Shown here: positions 41,635-50,905 of the stretch, in pieces | Numbering within the stretch: position 1 is the first letter of the stretch | Layout of the letters: every line of letters begins with the position of its first letter | Assembly: GCF_003057965.1 (NCBI RefSeq) | Contig: NZ_CP020921.1 | Coordinates: 186,001 to 250,000 of the forward strand | Direction: 5' to 3' | DNA length: 64,000 nt | Source of the DNA: Thermodesulfobium acidiphilum | GTDB lineage: Bacteria > Thermodesulfobiota > Thermodesulfobiia > Thermodesulfobiales > Thermodesulfobiaceae | Notes under the pieces: generated by a model | What the model was told of the DNA's origin: nothing | The model's database searches: none | What the model saw: only the letters and a program-made list of their open reading frames with translations | Position numbers and translations under genes: made by a program

Positions 41635-43428
41635 TTGTTAAGAAACGATATAAGAAATGTTGCAATAATAGCACACGTTGATCACGGGAAAACTACTTTA
41701 GTTGATGCTATGTTAAGGCAAAGCGGTGTTTTTAGGGCCAACGAAGCTGTGGTAGAAAGAATCCTCGATTCGAATGACCTTGAAAGAGAAAGAGGAATAA
41801 CAATATTATCAAAAAACACATCGATTTTTTATAAAGGCATTAAGATAAATATTGTAGATACTCCAGGACATGCTGATTTTGGTGCAGAAGTTGAAAGGAT
41901 CTTGAATATGGTGGATGGGGTTTTGTTACTTGTTGATGCATTTGAAGGACCAATGCCTCAAACAAAATATGTTTTAAGAAAGGCTCTTGAACAAGATCTT
42001 AAGCCTATAGTTGTAATAAACAAGATAGATAGACCTGATCAAAGAGTTGACGAGGTATTAGACGAAGTTTTGGAGCTCTTTATCGATTTAGATGCTCCTG
42101 AGTCTTTTTTGGACTTCCAGGTTGTCTATACTTCTGCAAAGCAAGGCATTGCTAAATTGTCTATGGATGAAAATAGTTCAAATTTAGTCCCTCTTTTTGA
42201 AACGCTTATAAAGGAAATCCCTATACCGGCTGGAGATGTTGAAGCACCCTTTCAGGTTCTTGTGACTACGCTGGATTATGATGAATATATAGGGAGAATT
42301 GCTATAGGAAGGGTAATGAGAGGAAAAATTGCAAACAAACAAAACGTTTTAGTACTAAATGGATACGAAGAAAGAAAGGCTAAAATTAGCAAGTTATTTA
42401 CTTATGAGGGCCTCAAAAGGGTTGAAATTCAAGAAGCGATTTTTGGAGATATTATTGCAATTTGTGGGATTGATGAAATTAAAATTGGAGAAACAATTGC
42501 CGATCCCAACGAACCTGAAGTGTTACCGGGCATTTATATTGACGAGCCAACTGTTTCCATGATCTTCTCAGTTAATAATAGTCCTTTTGCAGGGCAAGAA
42601 GGTGAATTCGTAACCTCAAGACACTTAAGTGAAAGACTCTTTAAGGAACTTCAAACTAATCTTAGTCTTAGAGTAAATCCAACAGATTCAACCGATTCAT
42701 TTGAGGTATGTGGAAGAGGAGAACTCCATCTGTCTATATTAATTGAAACTATGAGAAGAGAGGGATATGAATTTCAGGTCGAAAGGCCAAAAGTAATTAA
42801 TAAAATAATAAACAAAGAAAAGTGTGAACCAATGGAATTTTTGACTGTAGATGTGCCAAAAGAGTATATGGGGACAGTAATGGATTTGTTGGGCAGAAGA
42901 AAGGCGGAACTAACCAACATGATAGAGTTAGCAGGATATATAAGACTTGAATTTATTGTGCCATCAAGAGGGCTTATTGGATTTCGATCGACGTTTTTGA
43001 CTAGCACTAAGGGTACAGGTGTCATGCATCATGTATTTCATGGTTATGCTCCTTATAAGGGAGATGTCTTACAAAGACAAAATGGTGTTTTAGTTTCGAT
43101 GGAGACCGGACAAGTTACCTCATATGCGTTGTCAAACCTTGAGGACAGAGGAACATTATTTGTAGTACCAGGTACAGAAGTTTATAAGGGAATGATTGTA
43201 GGAGAAAATTCTAAAGATGTAGATTTGTGGGTAAATCCCTGTAAAAAAAAGCACCTTACAAATATCCGCTCTGCTACTAGCGACGAAGCTATTAGACTCA
43301 ATACTCCAAGAATATTTAGTCTTGAACAGGCCCTAGAGTATATCAACGATGATGAATTGGTAGAAATAACTCCCAAAAGTATTAGATTAAGAAAAAAGGT
43401 TCTTAATAAGAATCCAAGAATGAGTTAA
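41635..43428 (+). CDS. typA: Ribosome-associated GTPase TypA/BipA
   Basis: The 597-residue translational GTPase starts [20 protein letters not shown] (G1), with [19 protein letters not shown] (G2), DTPGHADFG (G3) and VINKIDRPD (G4). EF-G-like domains and the TypA-specific C-terminal domain follow ([18 protein letters not shown]). BipA binds the ribosome under stress or low temperature and assists assembly of the large subunit. TTG start 7 nt after GGAGG. Alr follows 37 nt later. Confidence 0.96.
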   Translation: MLRNDIRNVAIIAHVDHGKTTLVDAMLRQSGVFRANEAVVERILDSNDLERERGITILSKNTSIFYKGIKINIVDTPGHADFGAEVERILNMVDGVLLLVDAFEGPMPQTKYVLRKALEQDLKPIVVINKIDRPDQRVDEVLDEVLELFIDLDAPESFLDFQVVYTSAKQGIAKLSMDENSSNLVPLFETLIKEIPIPAGDVEAPFQVLVTTLDYDEYIGRIAIGRVMRGKIANKQNVLVLNGYEERKAKISKLFTYEGLKRVEIQEAIFGDIIAICGIDEIKIGETIADPNEPEVLPGIYIDEPTVSMIFSVNNSPFAGQEGEFVTSRHLSERLFKELQTNLSLRVNPTDSTDSFEVCGRGELHLSILIETMRREGYEFQVERPKVINKIINKEKCEPMEFLTVDVPKEYMGTVMDLLGRRKAELTNMIELAGYIRLEFIVPSRGLIGFRSTFLTSTKGTGVMHHVFHGYAPYKGDVLQRQNGVLVSMETGQVTSYALSNLEDRGTLFVVPGTEVYKGMIVGENSKDVDLWVNPCKKKHLTNIRSATSDEAIRLNTPRIFSLEQALEYINDDELVEITPKSIRLRKKVLNKNPRMS

Positions 43429-43465
43429 AAATTTTAGATTATTAGTATCTTAGAGGAGAGATAAA

Positions 43466-44524
43466 ATGAAACCATGGTTGGAAATTGATCTGGATGCTAT
43501 TTTATCAAATTACAAAATAATAAAAGAATACACAAAAAAGGATTTAATACCAGTTATAAAAAGTAATGCTTATGGAATGGGACTTATCCCTGTTGCCAAC
43601 GCTTTAAAAGACGTAGCAAATCTAATTGCTATTGGTGATATAGAAGAGGTGTATACACTAAGACACTCTGGATTTGAAGGTAATTTACTTCTCATAGTGC
43701 CTATTTTTTCTAAAGAAGAAGCTGAACTTTGTGTAAAATATGACGTTTTTACTGCTATTGACTCATTTGATATGGCGTTATTTTTGTCTGAGATAGCAAA
43801 AAAGAGTGGTAAAACTGTAGGAGTTCATGTAAAGGTTGATATAGGTATGCACAGGTTTGGCGTCAAGCCAGAAGAGCTGGACAGTTTTGTAGAAAAAATA
43901 AGTTATTTGCCTAATATAAAAATAATTGGGATTTTTTCACATTTACCTCTTGGTTTGAACCTCATTACCCAGGAGCAACTTATTATATTTGATAGGATTT
44001 CTGAAAAATATAAAGACTTAATTGTTCATTTACCAAATTCTCAGAATACTGTAGAAAATCTTGAATCCCTAAAATTTATACCCAGGTGTGGTCTTTTAAT
44101 TTATGGAGTTTTGCCTTCTGATGTTAATGGTCTTGTTTTAAAAAATGTTGTAAGATTGAAGGCCAGTATTGTGAAGATCCATGATATCAGCGCAGGACAA
44201 AGTTGGTCTTATGGGTACTCTTATACTGCTCATAAAGATTCAAAGATTGCAGTGATTTCGATTGGTTATGCTGATGGCTTGAAGAGAGCACTTTCAAACA
44301 ATTGGAGTGCTAAGGTTAAGGGGAGTATATGCCCATTAAGGGGAACTATTAATATGAATTTTTCCTTTTTAGACATAACAGATGTTAGCAACGTTCGTGT
44401 TGGCGACGAGGCGATTTTATTAGATGAGGACCTTAAAATAGAAGACATGGCTAAAGCAATAGATACTGTTCCTCATGAGATCCTTGTTTCGTTCAGAGAG
44501 AGCATGAAAAGGGTTTACGTTTGA
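43466..44524 (+). CDS. alr: Alanine racemase
   Basis: The 352-residue fold-type III PLP enzyme has WLEIDLDAILSNY at the start, the cofactor lysine in PVIKSNAYGMG (Lys32), VDIGMHRFGV, the catalytic tyrosine region WSYGYSYTA near 243, and ISIGYADGLKR. It produces D-alanine for peptidoglycan. At 352 residues it is slightly short. GAGGAGAG precedes the ATG. It is 37 nt after typA and is the last gene before a 290-base intergenic region. Confidence 0.93.
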   Translation: MKPWLEIDLDAILSNYKIIKEYTKKDLIPVIKSNAYGMGLIPVANALKDVANLIAIGDIEEVYTLRHSGFEGNLLLIVPIFSKEEAELCVKYDVFTAIDSFDMALFLSEIAKKSGKTVGVHVKVDIGMHRFGVKPEELDSFVEKISYLPNIKIIGIFSHLPLGLNLITQEQLIIFDRISEKYKDLIVHLPNSQNTVENLESLKFIPRCGLLIYGVLPSDVNGLVLKNVVRLKASIVKIHDISAGQSWSYGYSYTAHKDSKIAVISIGYADGLKRALSNNWSAKVKGSICPLRGTINMNFSFLDITDVSNVRVGDEAILLDEDLKIEDMAKAIDTVPHEILVSFRESMKRVYV

Positions 44525-44815
44525 TTTTAATAAATATAAATTAAATTTATTAAGTTGTAGCTGATTTTAATTAATAATACTGGAATAGTATCCTAATGTT
44601 ATTCCTTTCGACTTCTACGCTTTAATATTAAAATTTTAGAAGAATTCAATTTTGTCTAAACTTTGATTTTTCTAATTATTTTAGAAAATGATTTTTTAAA
44701 ATCTCCTTTTTAATGTATTTTTAAGTTATAAAAAGACTTTATGTTAGGTAATTGACATAATAGTCAGATAGCTATAAAATTTCAATAATTTGATGAGAGG
44801 AAGGGGTGTTGTTTA
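44525..44815. other. AT-rich intergenic region ahead of the binding-protein gene
   Basis: The 291 bases hold no gene I can support. They contain several T-rich stretches after alr and, near the right end, the strong promoter listed separately. No clear terminator hairpin for alr is visible. Confidence 0.6.
44752..44780 (+). promoter_or_regulatory. Strong sigma-70-type promoter of the binding-protein gene
   Basis: A consensus -35 TTGACA (44752-44757) and -10 TAAAAT (44775-44780) are separated by exactly 17 bp. This is the best-matching promoter in the window and lies 35 nt ahead of the start codon. Confidence 0.75.
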
Positions 44816-45967
44816 ATGAAGCGTTTTGGGCTTTATGGATTATTCTTTGTTTTGATTGGAATTGGTATCCTTCTAGTTGCGGGATGCGCAGGTCAACAAA
44901 ATAAACCTGCAGGTGAATCTAACGTTATAAAAATTGGCTTTGCTGCTCCATTAAGCGGTTCTCAAGCTGAGATGGGCACATATCTTAAGAATGGCGCACT
45001 TATGGCCATCGATAAGATAAATGCAAAGGGTGGGATTAATGGTAAAAAGCTTGAACTTGTTGCGATGGATGACAAAGCTGATCCAAAAGAAGCTGTTTCA
45101 GTAGCACAAAAGTTTGCTGCAGATCCATCAATAGTGGCTGTTATAGGGCATCTTAACTCGGGAGCTTCTATACCTGCTTCTGCTATTTATCATCAGGCAG
45201 GTCTTGTAATGGTTTCTCCTTCTTCAACTAATCCCAAACTTACCGAACAGGGATTTAATAATGTATTTAGAGTTTGTACTACCGATGCTATGCAAGGTCC
45301 TTTTGCTGCAAAGTTTGTAAAGGACAAATTGAAAAAGGATACAGCAGTTGTTTTGGATGACAAAACAGCATATGGTCAAGGTCTTGCAGATGAATTTGCA
45401 AAGGCATTTCAAGCTGATGGTGGAAAAATATTGATGAGAGAGGGTATAAATCAAGGGGACAAAGACTTTACTGCCCTTTTGACAAAGATAAAATCCTTAA
45501 ATCCACAAGTTATTTATTTTGGCGGAATGTACCCTGAGGCAGGCCAAATGGTTAAACAAATGAAGTCTCTGGGGATGAATAAGATAGATTTTGTAAGTGG
45601 CGATGGAGTAGAAGATCCTGCTTTCATAAAGATCGCTGGCGCAGATGCTAATGGCACTTATGCAAGTAACGTTGGTCCAGCGATTGAGAAAATTCCTGGA
45701 GCAAAGGCTTTTATTGACGAATATACAAAGAAATTTGGAAATCCTCCAGGGCCATATGCACTTTTTGGTTATGATGCAGCTCTTGCAGTAATTACTGCTC
45801 TTGAAAAGGCACCTAAACCGGATAGAGCTGATGTATTGAAAGTCATGCCAACTGTAAGCTTTGAGGGGATGCTTGGAAAGACATCTTTTGATAGCAAGGG
45901 CGATACTACAAACAAGATTCTTACAATGTTTGTAGTTAAAGATGAAAAATGGCAACCTGTTGATTAG
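44816..45967 (+). CDS. Branched-chain amino acid-type ABC transporter substrate-binding lipoprotein
   Basis: The 383-residue protein has a lipoprotein signal peptide with lipobox LVAGC (cleavage before Cys24), then a LivJ/Leu-Ile-Val-binding fold: IKIGFAAPLSGSQAEMGTY, KINAKGGINGKKLELV, VIGHLNSGASIPAS and PYALFGYDAALAVITAL. It would capture amino acids or related small molecules outside the inner membrane. No LivH, M, G or F gene is adjacent; with its own strong promoter and terminator it is a monocistronic unit, so the permease lies elsewhere. ATG preceded by AGGAAGGGG. Confidence 0.94.
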   Translation: MKRFGLYGLFFVLIGIGILLVAGCAGQQNKPAGESNVIKIGFAAPLSGSQAEMGTYLKNGALMAIDKINAKGGINGKKLELVAMDDKADPKEAVSVAQKFAADPSIVAVIGHLNSGASIPASAIYHQAGLVMVSPSSTNPKLTEQGFNNVFRVCTTDAMQGPFAAKFVKDKLKKDTAVVLDDKTAYGQGLADEFAKAFQADGGKILMREGINQGDKDFTALLTKIKSLNPQVIYFGGMYPEAGQMVKQMKSLGMNKIDFVSGDGVEDPAFIKIAGADANGTYASNVGPAIEKIPGAKAFIDEYTKKFGNPPGPYALFGYDAALAVITALEKAPKPDRADVLKVMPTVSFEGMLGKTSFDSKGDTTNKILTMFVVKDEKWQPVD

Positions 45968-45990
45968 AGAGACTATTTAACTTTTTTTTA

Positions 45991-46021
45991 AAGATGGCGA
46001 GTAATTCGCCATCTTTTTTTT
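45991..46021 (+). terminator. Rho-independent terminator
   Basis: AAGATGGCGA and TCGCCATCTT form a perfect 10-bp stem with a 5-nt loop, followed by an unbroken run of T. It lies 23 nt after the stop of the binding-protein gene and is the clearest intrinsic terminator in the window. Confidence 0.95.
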
Positions 46022-46072
46022 GGCTAAAAAAACAGTTAGAATTAATTAAAAACTTATTAGTGGGTGAAGTAA

Positions 46073-47299
46073 TTGATCAGGATTGATATAAACAGACTTA
46101 GAGATGGCTATAAATTGAGCTCTCCAGTACTGGATTCAAAGGGAAGGCTTCTTATAGGTGAAGGTATACCTTTGGATTCGCGCATGATCAAACACCTTAA
46201 AGAATTGGGCTTGCAATTTATCCCTATCATTGTTCCCGGATATGAAGACATAACTCCTCTTGAGGCAATATCGAAGAAAGTTGAAATGTTTATGAAAAAA
46301 GAGGCTAATGAGATAATTAAAACCGCAAGAAGAACTGCTATGATAAATCCTGAAAGAATTATAAATGCTATAGACTACGTTATGAACGATATGCTTGCAA
46401 AGAGTAAGACAGGAATAGTAGTTGATGACCTTAGAACCAATAAGGAATTTTTGTTCGATCATCTTACAAGAGTTTGTATATATTCTGGTATATTGGGTAC
46501 CGCATTGGGATTAAACGATTTAAGGTTAAGGACTCTTATGATTATTGCATATCTGCATGATGTTGGTATGGCATTGATTGATGACGAAAGCATTTTAAAT
46601 GGAAGTTATATTACAGATAATCCAGATTATAGAATTAAAGAACACCCAAAGCTTGGAAGAGATTTGTGTAATAGGGCAGGGTTTCCATTTATAGTTAATC
46701 AATCAATTTATCAACATCACGAAAGAATTGATGGTAAAGGTTATCCATTAGGGTTGTTAGAAAAAGATATAACAATTTATGCAAAAATAGTTTCACTAGT
46801 TGACGCATACGATATACTTACCTCGCCTTTACCTCATAGAAAGCCATATTTACCAAATGAAGCAATAGAATTTATTATGGCTTTAAGCAATAGTGCTTTT
46901 GATAAAGACGTTCTAAAAGCCTTTTTAAAAAAGGTAGTCCCATACCCACCCGGAACTTTGGTTTTGTTGTCTGATAATCAAATATGTGTGGTAAAGGATT
47001 GTAATAACGATTTGCCTTTAAGACCAATTTTGAAAACTTATGCTTATCTTGAAAATAATCAGGTGAAATATGTTGATAAGCCAACAATAATAGATCTTAA
47101 GAGTCATTTGGATCTTACTATTGTAGGACAGGTTGATAGTTCAGGTAAAATTGTTGATTATGAAGGTTCAAACATTTCAAATATCTTAAAGGATTTTGAA
47201 AAAGAGAATAATAAAACTGAGAAATTTACTAAAAGTTACGTTAAGAAAAAAGTAATAAAGTTTAAGAGGAGTGCGAAGCTGGTTGATAAAAATAGATAA
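46073..47299 (+). CDS. HD-GYP domain protein, probable cyclic-di-GMP phosphodiesterase
   Basis: The 408-residue protein has an N-terminal domain of about 60 residues (IDINRLRDGYKLSSPVLDSKGRLLIGEG, typical of HD-GYP proteins), a helical linker and an HD-GYP domain (about 135-290): FDHLTRVC, the HD pair in YLHDVGM, EHPKLG, and YQHHERIDGKGYPLG with an intact GYP. These residues bind the metals and hydrolyse cyclic-di-GMP. The last 110 residues form a C-terminal extension with a basic end. TTG start at 46073 after GGGTGAAG. No cognate GGDEF protein is nearby. Confidence 0.92.
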   Translation: MIRIDINRLRDGYKLSSPVLDSKGRLLIGEGIPLDSRMIKHLKELGLQFIPIIVPGYEDITPLEAISKKVEMFMKKEANEIIKTARRTAMINPERIINAIDYVMNDMLAKSKTGIVVDDLRTNKEFLFDHLTRVCIYSGILGTALGLNDLRLRTLMIIAYLHDVGMALIDDESILNGSYITDNPDYRIKEHPKLGRDLCNRAGFPFIVNQSIYQHHERIDGKGYPLGLLEKDITIYAKIVSLVDAYDILTSPLPHRKPYLPNEAIEFIMALSNSAFDKDVLKAFLKKVVPYPPGTLVLLSDNQICVVKDCNNDLPLRPILKTYAYLENNQVKYVDKPTIIDLKSHLDLTIVGQVDSSGKIVDYEGSNISNILKDFEKENNKTEKFTKSYVKKKVIKFKRSAKLVDKNR

Positions 47300-47516
47300 T
47301 GGGGAAAAACCTTCTGGAAGCGAAATACAATTTCTATCTTTGATGGGTTTGGAAGGGTGCTTAGACTATAACAGGACAAATTAATTCTAAAGGTGAACTT
47401 AAAAGGTTTGCCAAGTTTGATTTTCTGCTAGGACCAGATCTTTTTTTATGTTAGAAATGATATAATTCAATGTAATATATAAGATATATTTATGAATTAT
47501 AAAAATAATATATAAG
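47300..47516. other. Intergenic region upstream of glmU
   Basis: The 217 bases hold no convincing gene. A 33-codon frame (TTG at 47282 to about 47383) overlaps the HD-GYP end and has no recognisable similarity. A T run (around 47440-47450) with a poor stem and a TATAAT near 47460 could be the terminator and the glmU -10 element, respectively. Confidence 0.45.
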
Positions 47517-47525
47517 GTGATAAAT

Positions 47526-48923
47526 TTGACATATAATAAAAAGATTTATCCAGTTGTATTGTGTGCTGGCGTAGGGAAAAGAATGAGATCTAATTTTCCT
47601 AAAGTATTGCATTTTGTTTTAGATAAGCCAATGTTGTGGTGGGTTTTGAGGTCTTTTCGAGGTTTGATAGATAGTGAGCCTATTGTAGTAGTTGGAAAAA
47701 ATAAGGATCTTGTTTCTCAGTATTTCGCTGATGAAAAAATAAGCTATGTAGTTCAGAATGAACCACTTGGGACTGCTCATGCACTTCTTTGTGCATATGA
47801 AAGTTTAAAGGTGTTGTCTGAAGAAGATTATTTTCTTGTGATGCCTGGAGATATGCCATTAATAAAGCAAAATACCATAAAAAATTTGTGTGAAATGTCT
47901 GAATTAAATAATGATATTACCTTTATTACCTGTAATGTTGATGATCCTAAAGGTTATGGTAGGATAGTCAGGGATAAAAACAACAACTTTTTGAGAATAA
48001 TTGAAGAAAAGGACGCGAAAAATGATGAATTGAGGATAAATGAGATAAATGTTGGCATATATCTCATAAAAATTGCTTTATTAAAGCTACTTTATAACAT
48101 TGAGAACGTAAATGCCCAGGGAGAGTACTATCTTACAGATTTGTTGGAAATCGCTTTGAAAAATGGACATAAGATTGGTACGATGGAAATCTTTGATCAG
48201 AAAGAGATATTAGGCGTTAATTCACAAAAGGATCTTTTGGAGGCACAAGGTGTAGCAAAAAGATCCGTAATTGAGGTTCATTTAAATAATGGTGTTCAAA
48301 TATTTGATATTAATTCAACCTGGATTGGACCTGAAGTTAGTATAAGTTCTGGTGCGAAGATTATGCCTTCTTCAGTTATATACGGAAAAAGTAAAATTGG
48401 TTCTTCAACAATAGGACCTTTCTCAAATATAGAAAACTCAACTATAGGCGATAATTGTAACGTTTTCTATAGTGTTATAAGAAATTCCATAATAGGAAGC
48501 AATGTAAGTGTTGGCCCTTTTTCACATATAAGGGAACAAACTGTTATTTATGATAATATTAGAATTGGAAATTTTGTAGAACTCAAAAAAACACAAATCG
48601 AGAGCAATTCTAAGGTTTCACACCTATCTTATTTAGGTGATACTACTGTTGGATCAAACGTAAACATTGGTGCTGGAACAATAACCTGCAATTATGATGG
48701 TTTTGACAAGCATAGAACTACAATAGAGGATGATGTATTTGTGGGAAGCGACTCGATATTGGTTGCCCCAGTTAAACTTTCGAAAGGGTCAATGATTGCG
48801 GCTGGTTCAGTTATTACCAGAGATGTGCCAGAAGATTCTCTCGGCATTGGTAGAGCTTCTCAGGTAAATAAAGCTGGATGGGTGAAGGTTTTTAAGAGCA
48901 TGAAAACCAAAAAGAAAAAGTGA
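47526..48923 (+). CDS. glmU: Bifunctional GlmU (UDP-GlcNAc pyrophosphorylase / GlcN-1-P acetyltransferase)
   Basis: The protein has about 465 residues. The N-terminal uridyltransferase (1-230) shows VVLCAGVGKRMRSNFPKVLH, NEPLGTAHAL and MPGDMPLI. A left-handed beta helix (about 255-440) with hexapeptide repeats carries the acetyltransferase site: GPFSHIRE, GNFVELKKT, and AGTITCNYDGFDKH. It makes UDP-N-acetylglucosamine for peptidoglycan and lipopolysaccharide. AAGGTGAT sits just before the TTG at 47526; a GTG at 47517 lies inside that site, so TTG is preferred. Followed by prs, a very common pairing. Confidence 0.96.
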   Translation: MTYNKKIYPVVLCAGVGKRMRSNFPKVLHFVLDKPMLWWVLRSFRGLIDSEPIVVVGKNKDLVSQYFADEKISYVVQNEPLGTAHALLCAYESLKVLSEEDYFLVMPGDMPLIKQNTIKNLCEMSELNNDITFITCNVDDPKGYGRIVRDKNNNFLRIIEEKDAKNDELRINEINVGIYLIKIALLKLLYNIENVNAQGEYYLTDLLEIALKNGHKIGTMEIFDQKEILGVNSQKDLLEAQGVAKRSVIEVHLNNGVQIFDINSTWIGPEVSISSGAKIMPSSVIYGKSKIGSSTIGPFSNIENSTIGDNCNVFYSVIRNSIIGSNVSVGPFSHIREQTVIYDNIRIGNFVELKKTQIESNSKVSHLSYLGDTTVGSNVNIGAGTITCNYDGFDKHRTTIEDDVFVGSDSILVAPVKLSKGSMIAAGSVITRDVPEDSLGIGRASQVNKAGWVKVFKSMKTKKKK

Positions 48924-48969
48924 TTAAATGTGTAGTTTTTAACCCTGTTAAAGGAAGGAGTATATTTTA

Positions 48970-49914
48970 GTGGATAATTCATCGTATGCTATATTTTCTG
49001 GTTCTTCGAATATAGCTTTAAGCAAAGAGGTCTCAAGCTTTCTTGGAAGAAATCTTGGGGCTGTAAATATAACTCGTTTTAGTGACGGGGAAATTTATGT
49101 TAGGGTAGAAGAATCAGTCAGAGGAAAAGATATATTCCTTATCCAGTCAACTTCTAGTCCAGTAAATGAGAGACTTATGGAACTTTTGATAATGGTTGAT
49201 GCCTTTAAAAGAGCATCTGTATCTTCTATAAACGTTATTATCCCATATTTTTGTTATGCCAGACAGGATAGAAAGGTAAGAGGTAGGGAACCAATTTCTG
49301 CAAAATTAGTTGCAAACCTTATTGAGCGTGCAGGTGTTGACAGGGTTATTGGTATAGATTTTCATACTGGTCAGATTCAGGGCTTTTTTGATATATTGGT
49401 TGATCATCTTACTGCTATACCAGTATTTGATTCATATCTTAGATCAAATTTTGAATTAGATAACCTGGTAATTGTGTCTCCAGATATAGGAGGGGTTGGA
49501 AGAGCTAGGGTTCTTGCTGAAAGAATGGGAGTTCCTCTTGCGGTTGTAGATAAAAGAAGGCCTCTTCCAAATCAAGCTGAAGCGGTTAATATAATTGGTG
49601 ATGTTATAGGGAAAAGATGTGTTGTAATTGACGATATAGTTGATACGGGCGGAACTATGGTTGAGGCAGCTCACATATTGAAGAAAAATGGAGCAAAAGA
49701 AGTATTAGGGGTTGCAACACATGGTATTTTATCGGGGCCTGCTGTAGAAAGGCTTACAAAATCTGATTTTTCACATTTTATAGTTACAAATACTATTTAC
49801 CATCCAGATGAGTTTTATGGGCCTAAAATTAAGATTATTTCTGTTGCAAGGCTTATTGCAGAATCTATCAAACGTATTGCTTTATCTGAGTCGGTTAGTG
49901 AACTTTTTAGATAA
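48970..49914 (+). CDS. prs: Ribose-phosphate pyrophosphokinase (PRPP synthetase)
   Basis: The 314-residue class I enzyme shows SDGEIYVRVEESVRG, the RQDRKVRGREPISAKLVA flexible loop, DFHTGQIQGFFDI and the PRPP loop VVIDDIVDTGGTM. It transfers pyrophosphate from ATP to ribose 5-phosphate for nucleotides, histidine and NAD. AAGGAAGGAG lies 8-9 nt ahead of the GTG start. It is downstream of glmU by 46 nt. All catalytic motifs intact. Confidence 0.97.
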   Translation: MDNSSYAIFSGSSNIALSKEVSSFLGRNLGAVNITRFSDGEIYVRVEESVRGKDIFLIQSTSSPVNERLMELLIMVDAFKRASVSSINVIIPYFCYARQDRKVRGREPISAKLVANLIERAGVDRVIGIDFHTGQIQGFFDILVDHLTAIPVFDSYLRSNFELDNLVIVSPDIGGVGRARVLAERMGVPLAVVDKRRPLPNQAEAVNIIGDVIGKRCVVIDDIVDTGGTMVEAAHILKKNGAKEVLGVATHGILSGPAVERLTKSDFSHFIVTNTIYHPDEFYGPKIKIISVARLIAESIKRIALSESVSELFR

Positions 49915-49985
49915 TAAATTTTCTTAATTAAGTAATATAATATTAGGAAAATTAAGATAATACTTTTAATTAAAAGGAGGACACC

Positions 49986-50903
49986 TTGTATTTAAGACAA
50001 TTCAAGGTTTTTTTGGTAGCGGCTGAAAGAGAAAGTTTTACTCAAGCTGCAAAAGAACTTTATTTAACGCAACCTGCTGTGTCATTTCAGATCCAGGCAT
50101 TAGAGGATTTTTTTGGTGCAAAGCTATTTAAAAGGACAGGAAGAAAAGTAGAACTTACTGATGCAGGGGATGCACTTTTGCCATACGCAAAAAAAATTAT
50201 CGAAGCAATGGAAGAGTCCAAAAAAGCAATAGAACAAGTTGGCGCTGCAAAAACAGGTAAATTAGTAGTAGGCGCTAGCACAACTATAGGTATATATATA
50301 TTACCCCCATTAATTGCGATATACAGGTCTAAATATCCTCAAACAATAATTTCTATAAGGGTAGAGAATACTGAAGGCATAGAAGAGGCGCTGTTGAGAA
50401 AGGACATAGATTTTGGCTTGATAGAAGGGTTTGTTAAAAGTTCTTATGTGAAAAGGGAGAAATTTAGAGATGACGAGCTTGTTTTGATCGTACCTGCTCA
50501 CCATCCGTGGCCAGATGTAATCGAATTATCAGATCTCATGATAGAACCGTTAATTCTAAGAGAAGAGGGCTCAGGTACCAGAATGGTTCTAGAAGGGGCT
50601 TTAATGGAAAAGAGTCTTTCTGTGTCTGATCTTAATATTAATATGGTTCTGGGAAACACAGAGGCAATCAAACATGCGGTTGCTGCAGGGTTAGGGGTAT
50701 CTTTTGTTTCAAAATGCACAATTGGCAAAGAGTTAGCATTAGGCCTTTTGAGGATCGTAAGAGTAAGGGGTTTTAGTGTAATGAGAGAACTTTTTATAAT
50801 CAGAAGAGAGAACGAAGATTTGTCGCCATATGCTGAGAGAATTTTAAGATTTCTCAATAAACCTATGCCTATTGAAACGCCCTTTTCCTCTACAGAAAAA
50901 TAA
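49986..50903 (+). CDS. LysR-family transcriptional regulator
   Basis: The 305-residue protein begins with the LysR helix-turn-helix (FKVFLVAAERESFTQAAKELYLTQPAVSFQIQALEDFFGAKLF pattern, residues 5-47), followed by a linker helix and a periplasmic-binding-like effector domain (about 90-295; KLVVGASTTIGIYILPPLIAIY). The sequence resembles the CysL/CbbR branch; the effector is unknown. TTG start behind AAAAGGAGG. An upstream interrupted inverted repeat (CTTAATT/AATTAAG, roughly 49922-49956) may be its own operator. It lies 2 nt ahead of dnaX, so it may be co-transcribed with the repair genes by chance. Confidence 0.92.
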   Translation: MYLRQFKVFLVAAERESFTQAAKELYLTQPAVSFQIQALEDFFGAKLFKRTGRKVELTDAGDALLPYAKKIIEAMEESKKAIEQVGAAKTGKLVVGASTTIGIYILPPLIAIYRSKYPQTIISIRVENTEGIEEALLRKDIDFGLIEGFVKSSYVKREKFRDDELVLIVPAHHPWPDVIELSDLMIEPLILREEGSGTRMVLEGALMEKSLSVSDLNINMVLGNTEAIKHAVAAGLGVSFVSKCTIGKELALGLLRIVRVRGFSVMRELFIIRRENEDLSPYAERILRFLNKPMPIETPFSSTEK

Positions 50904-50905
50904 GT

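Noticed and set aside
45497-45955. 152-codon open frame on the minus strand
   Set aside because: Antisense to the binding-protein gene; Cys- and Ser-rich composition without any family signal.
47282-47383. 33-codon frame across the end of the HD-GYP gene and the following gap
   Set aside because: The ribosome-binding site is distant, no hydrophobic or conserved pattern is seen, and it could be chance.
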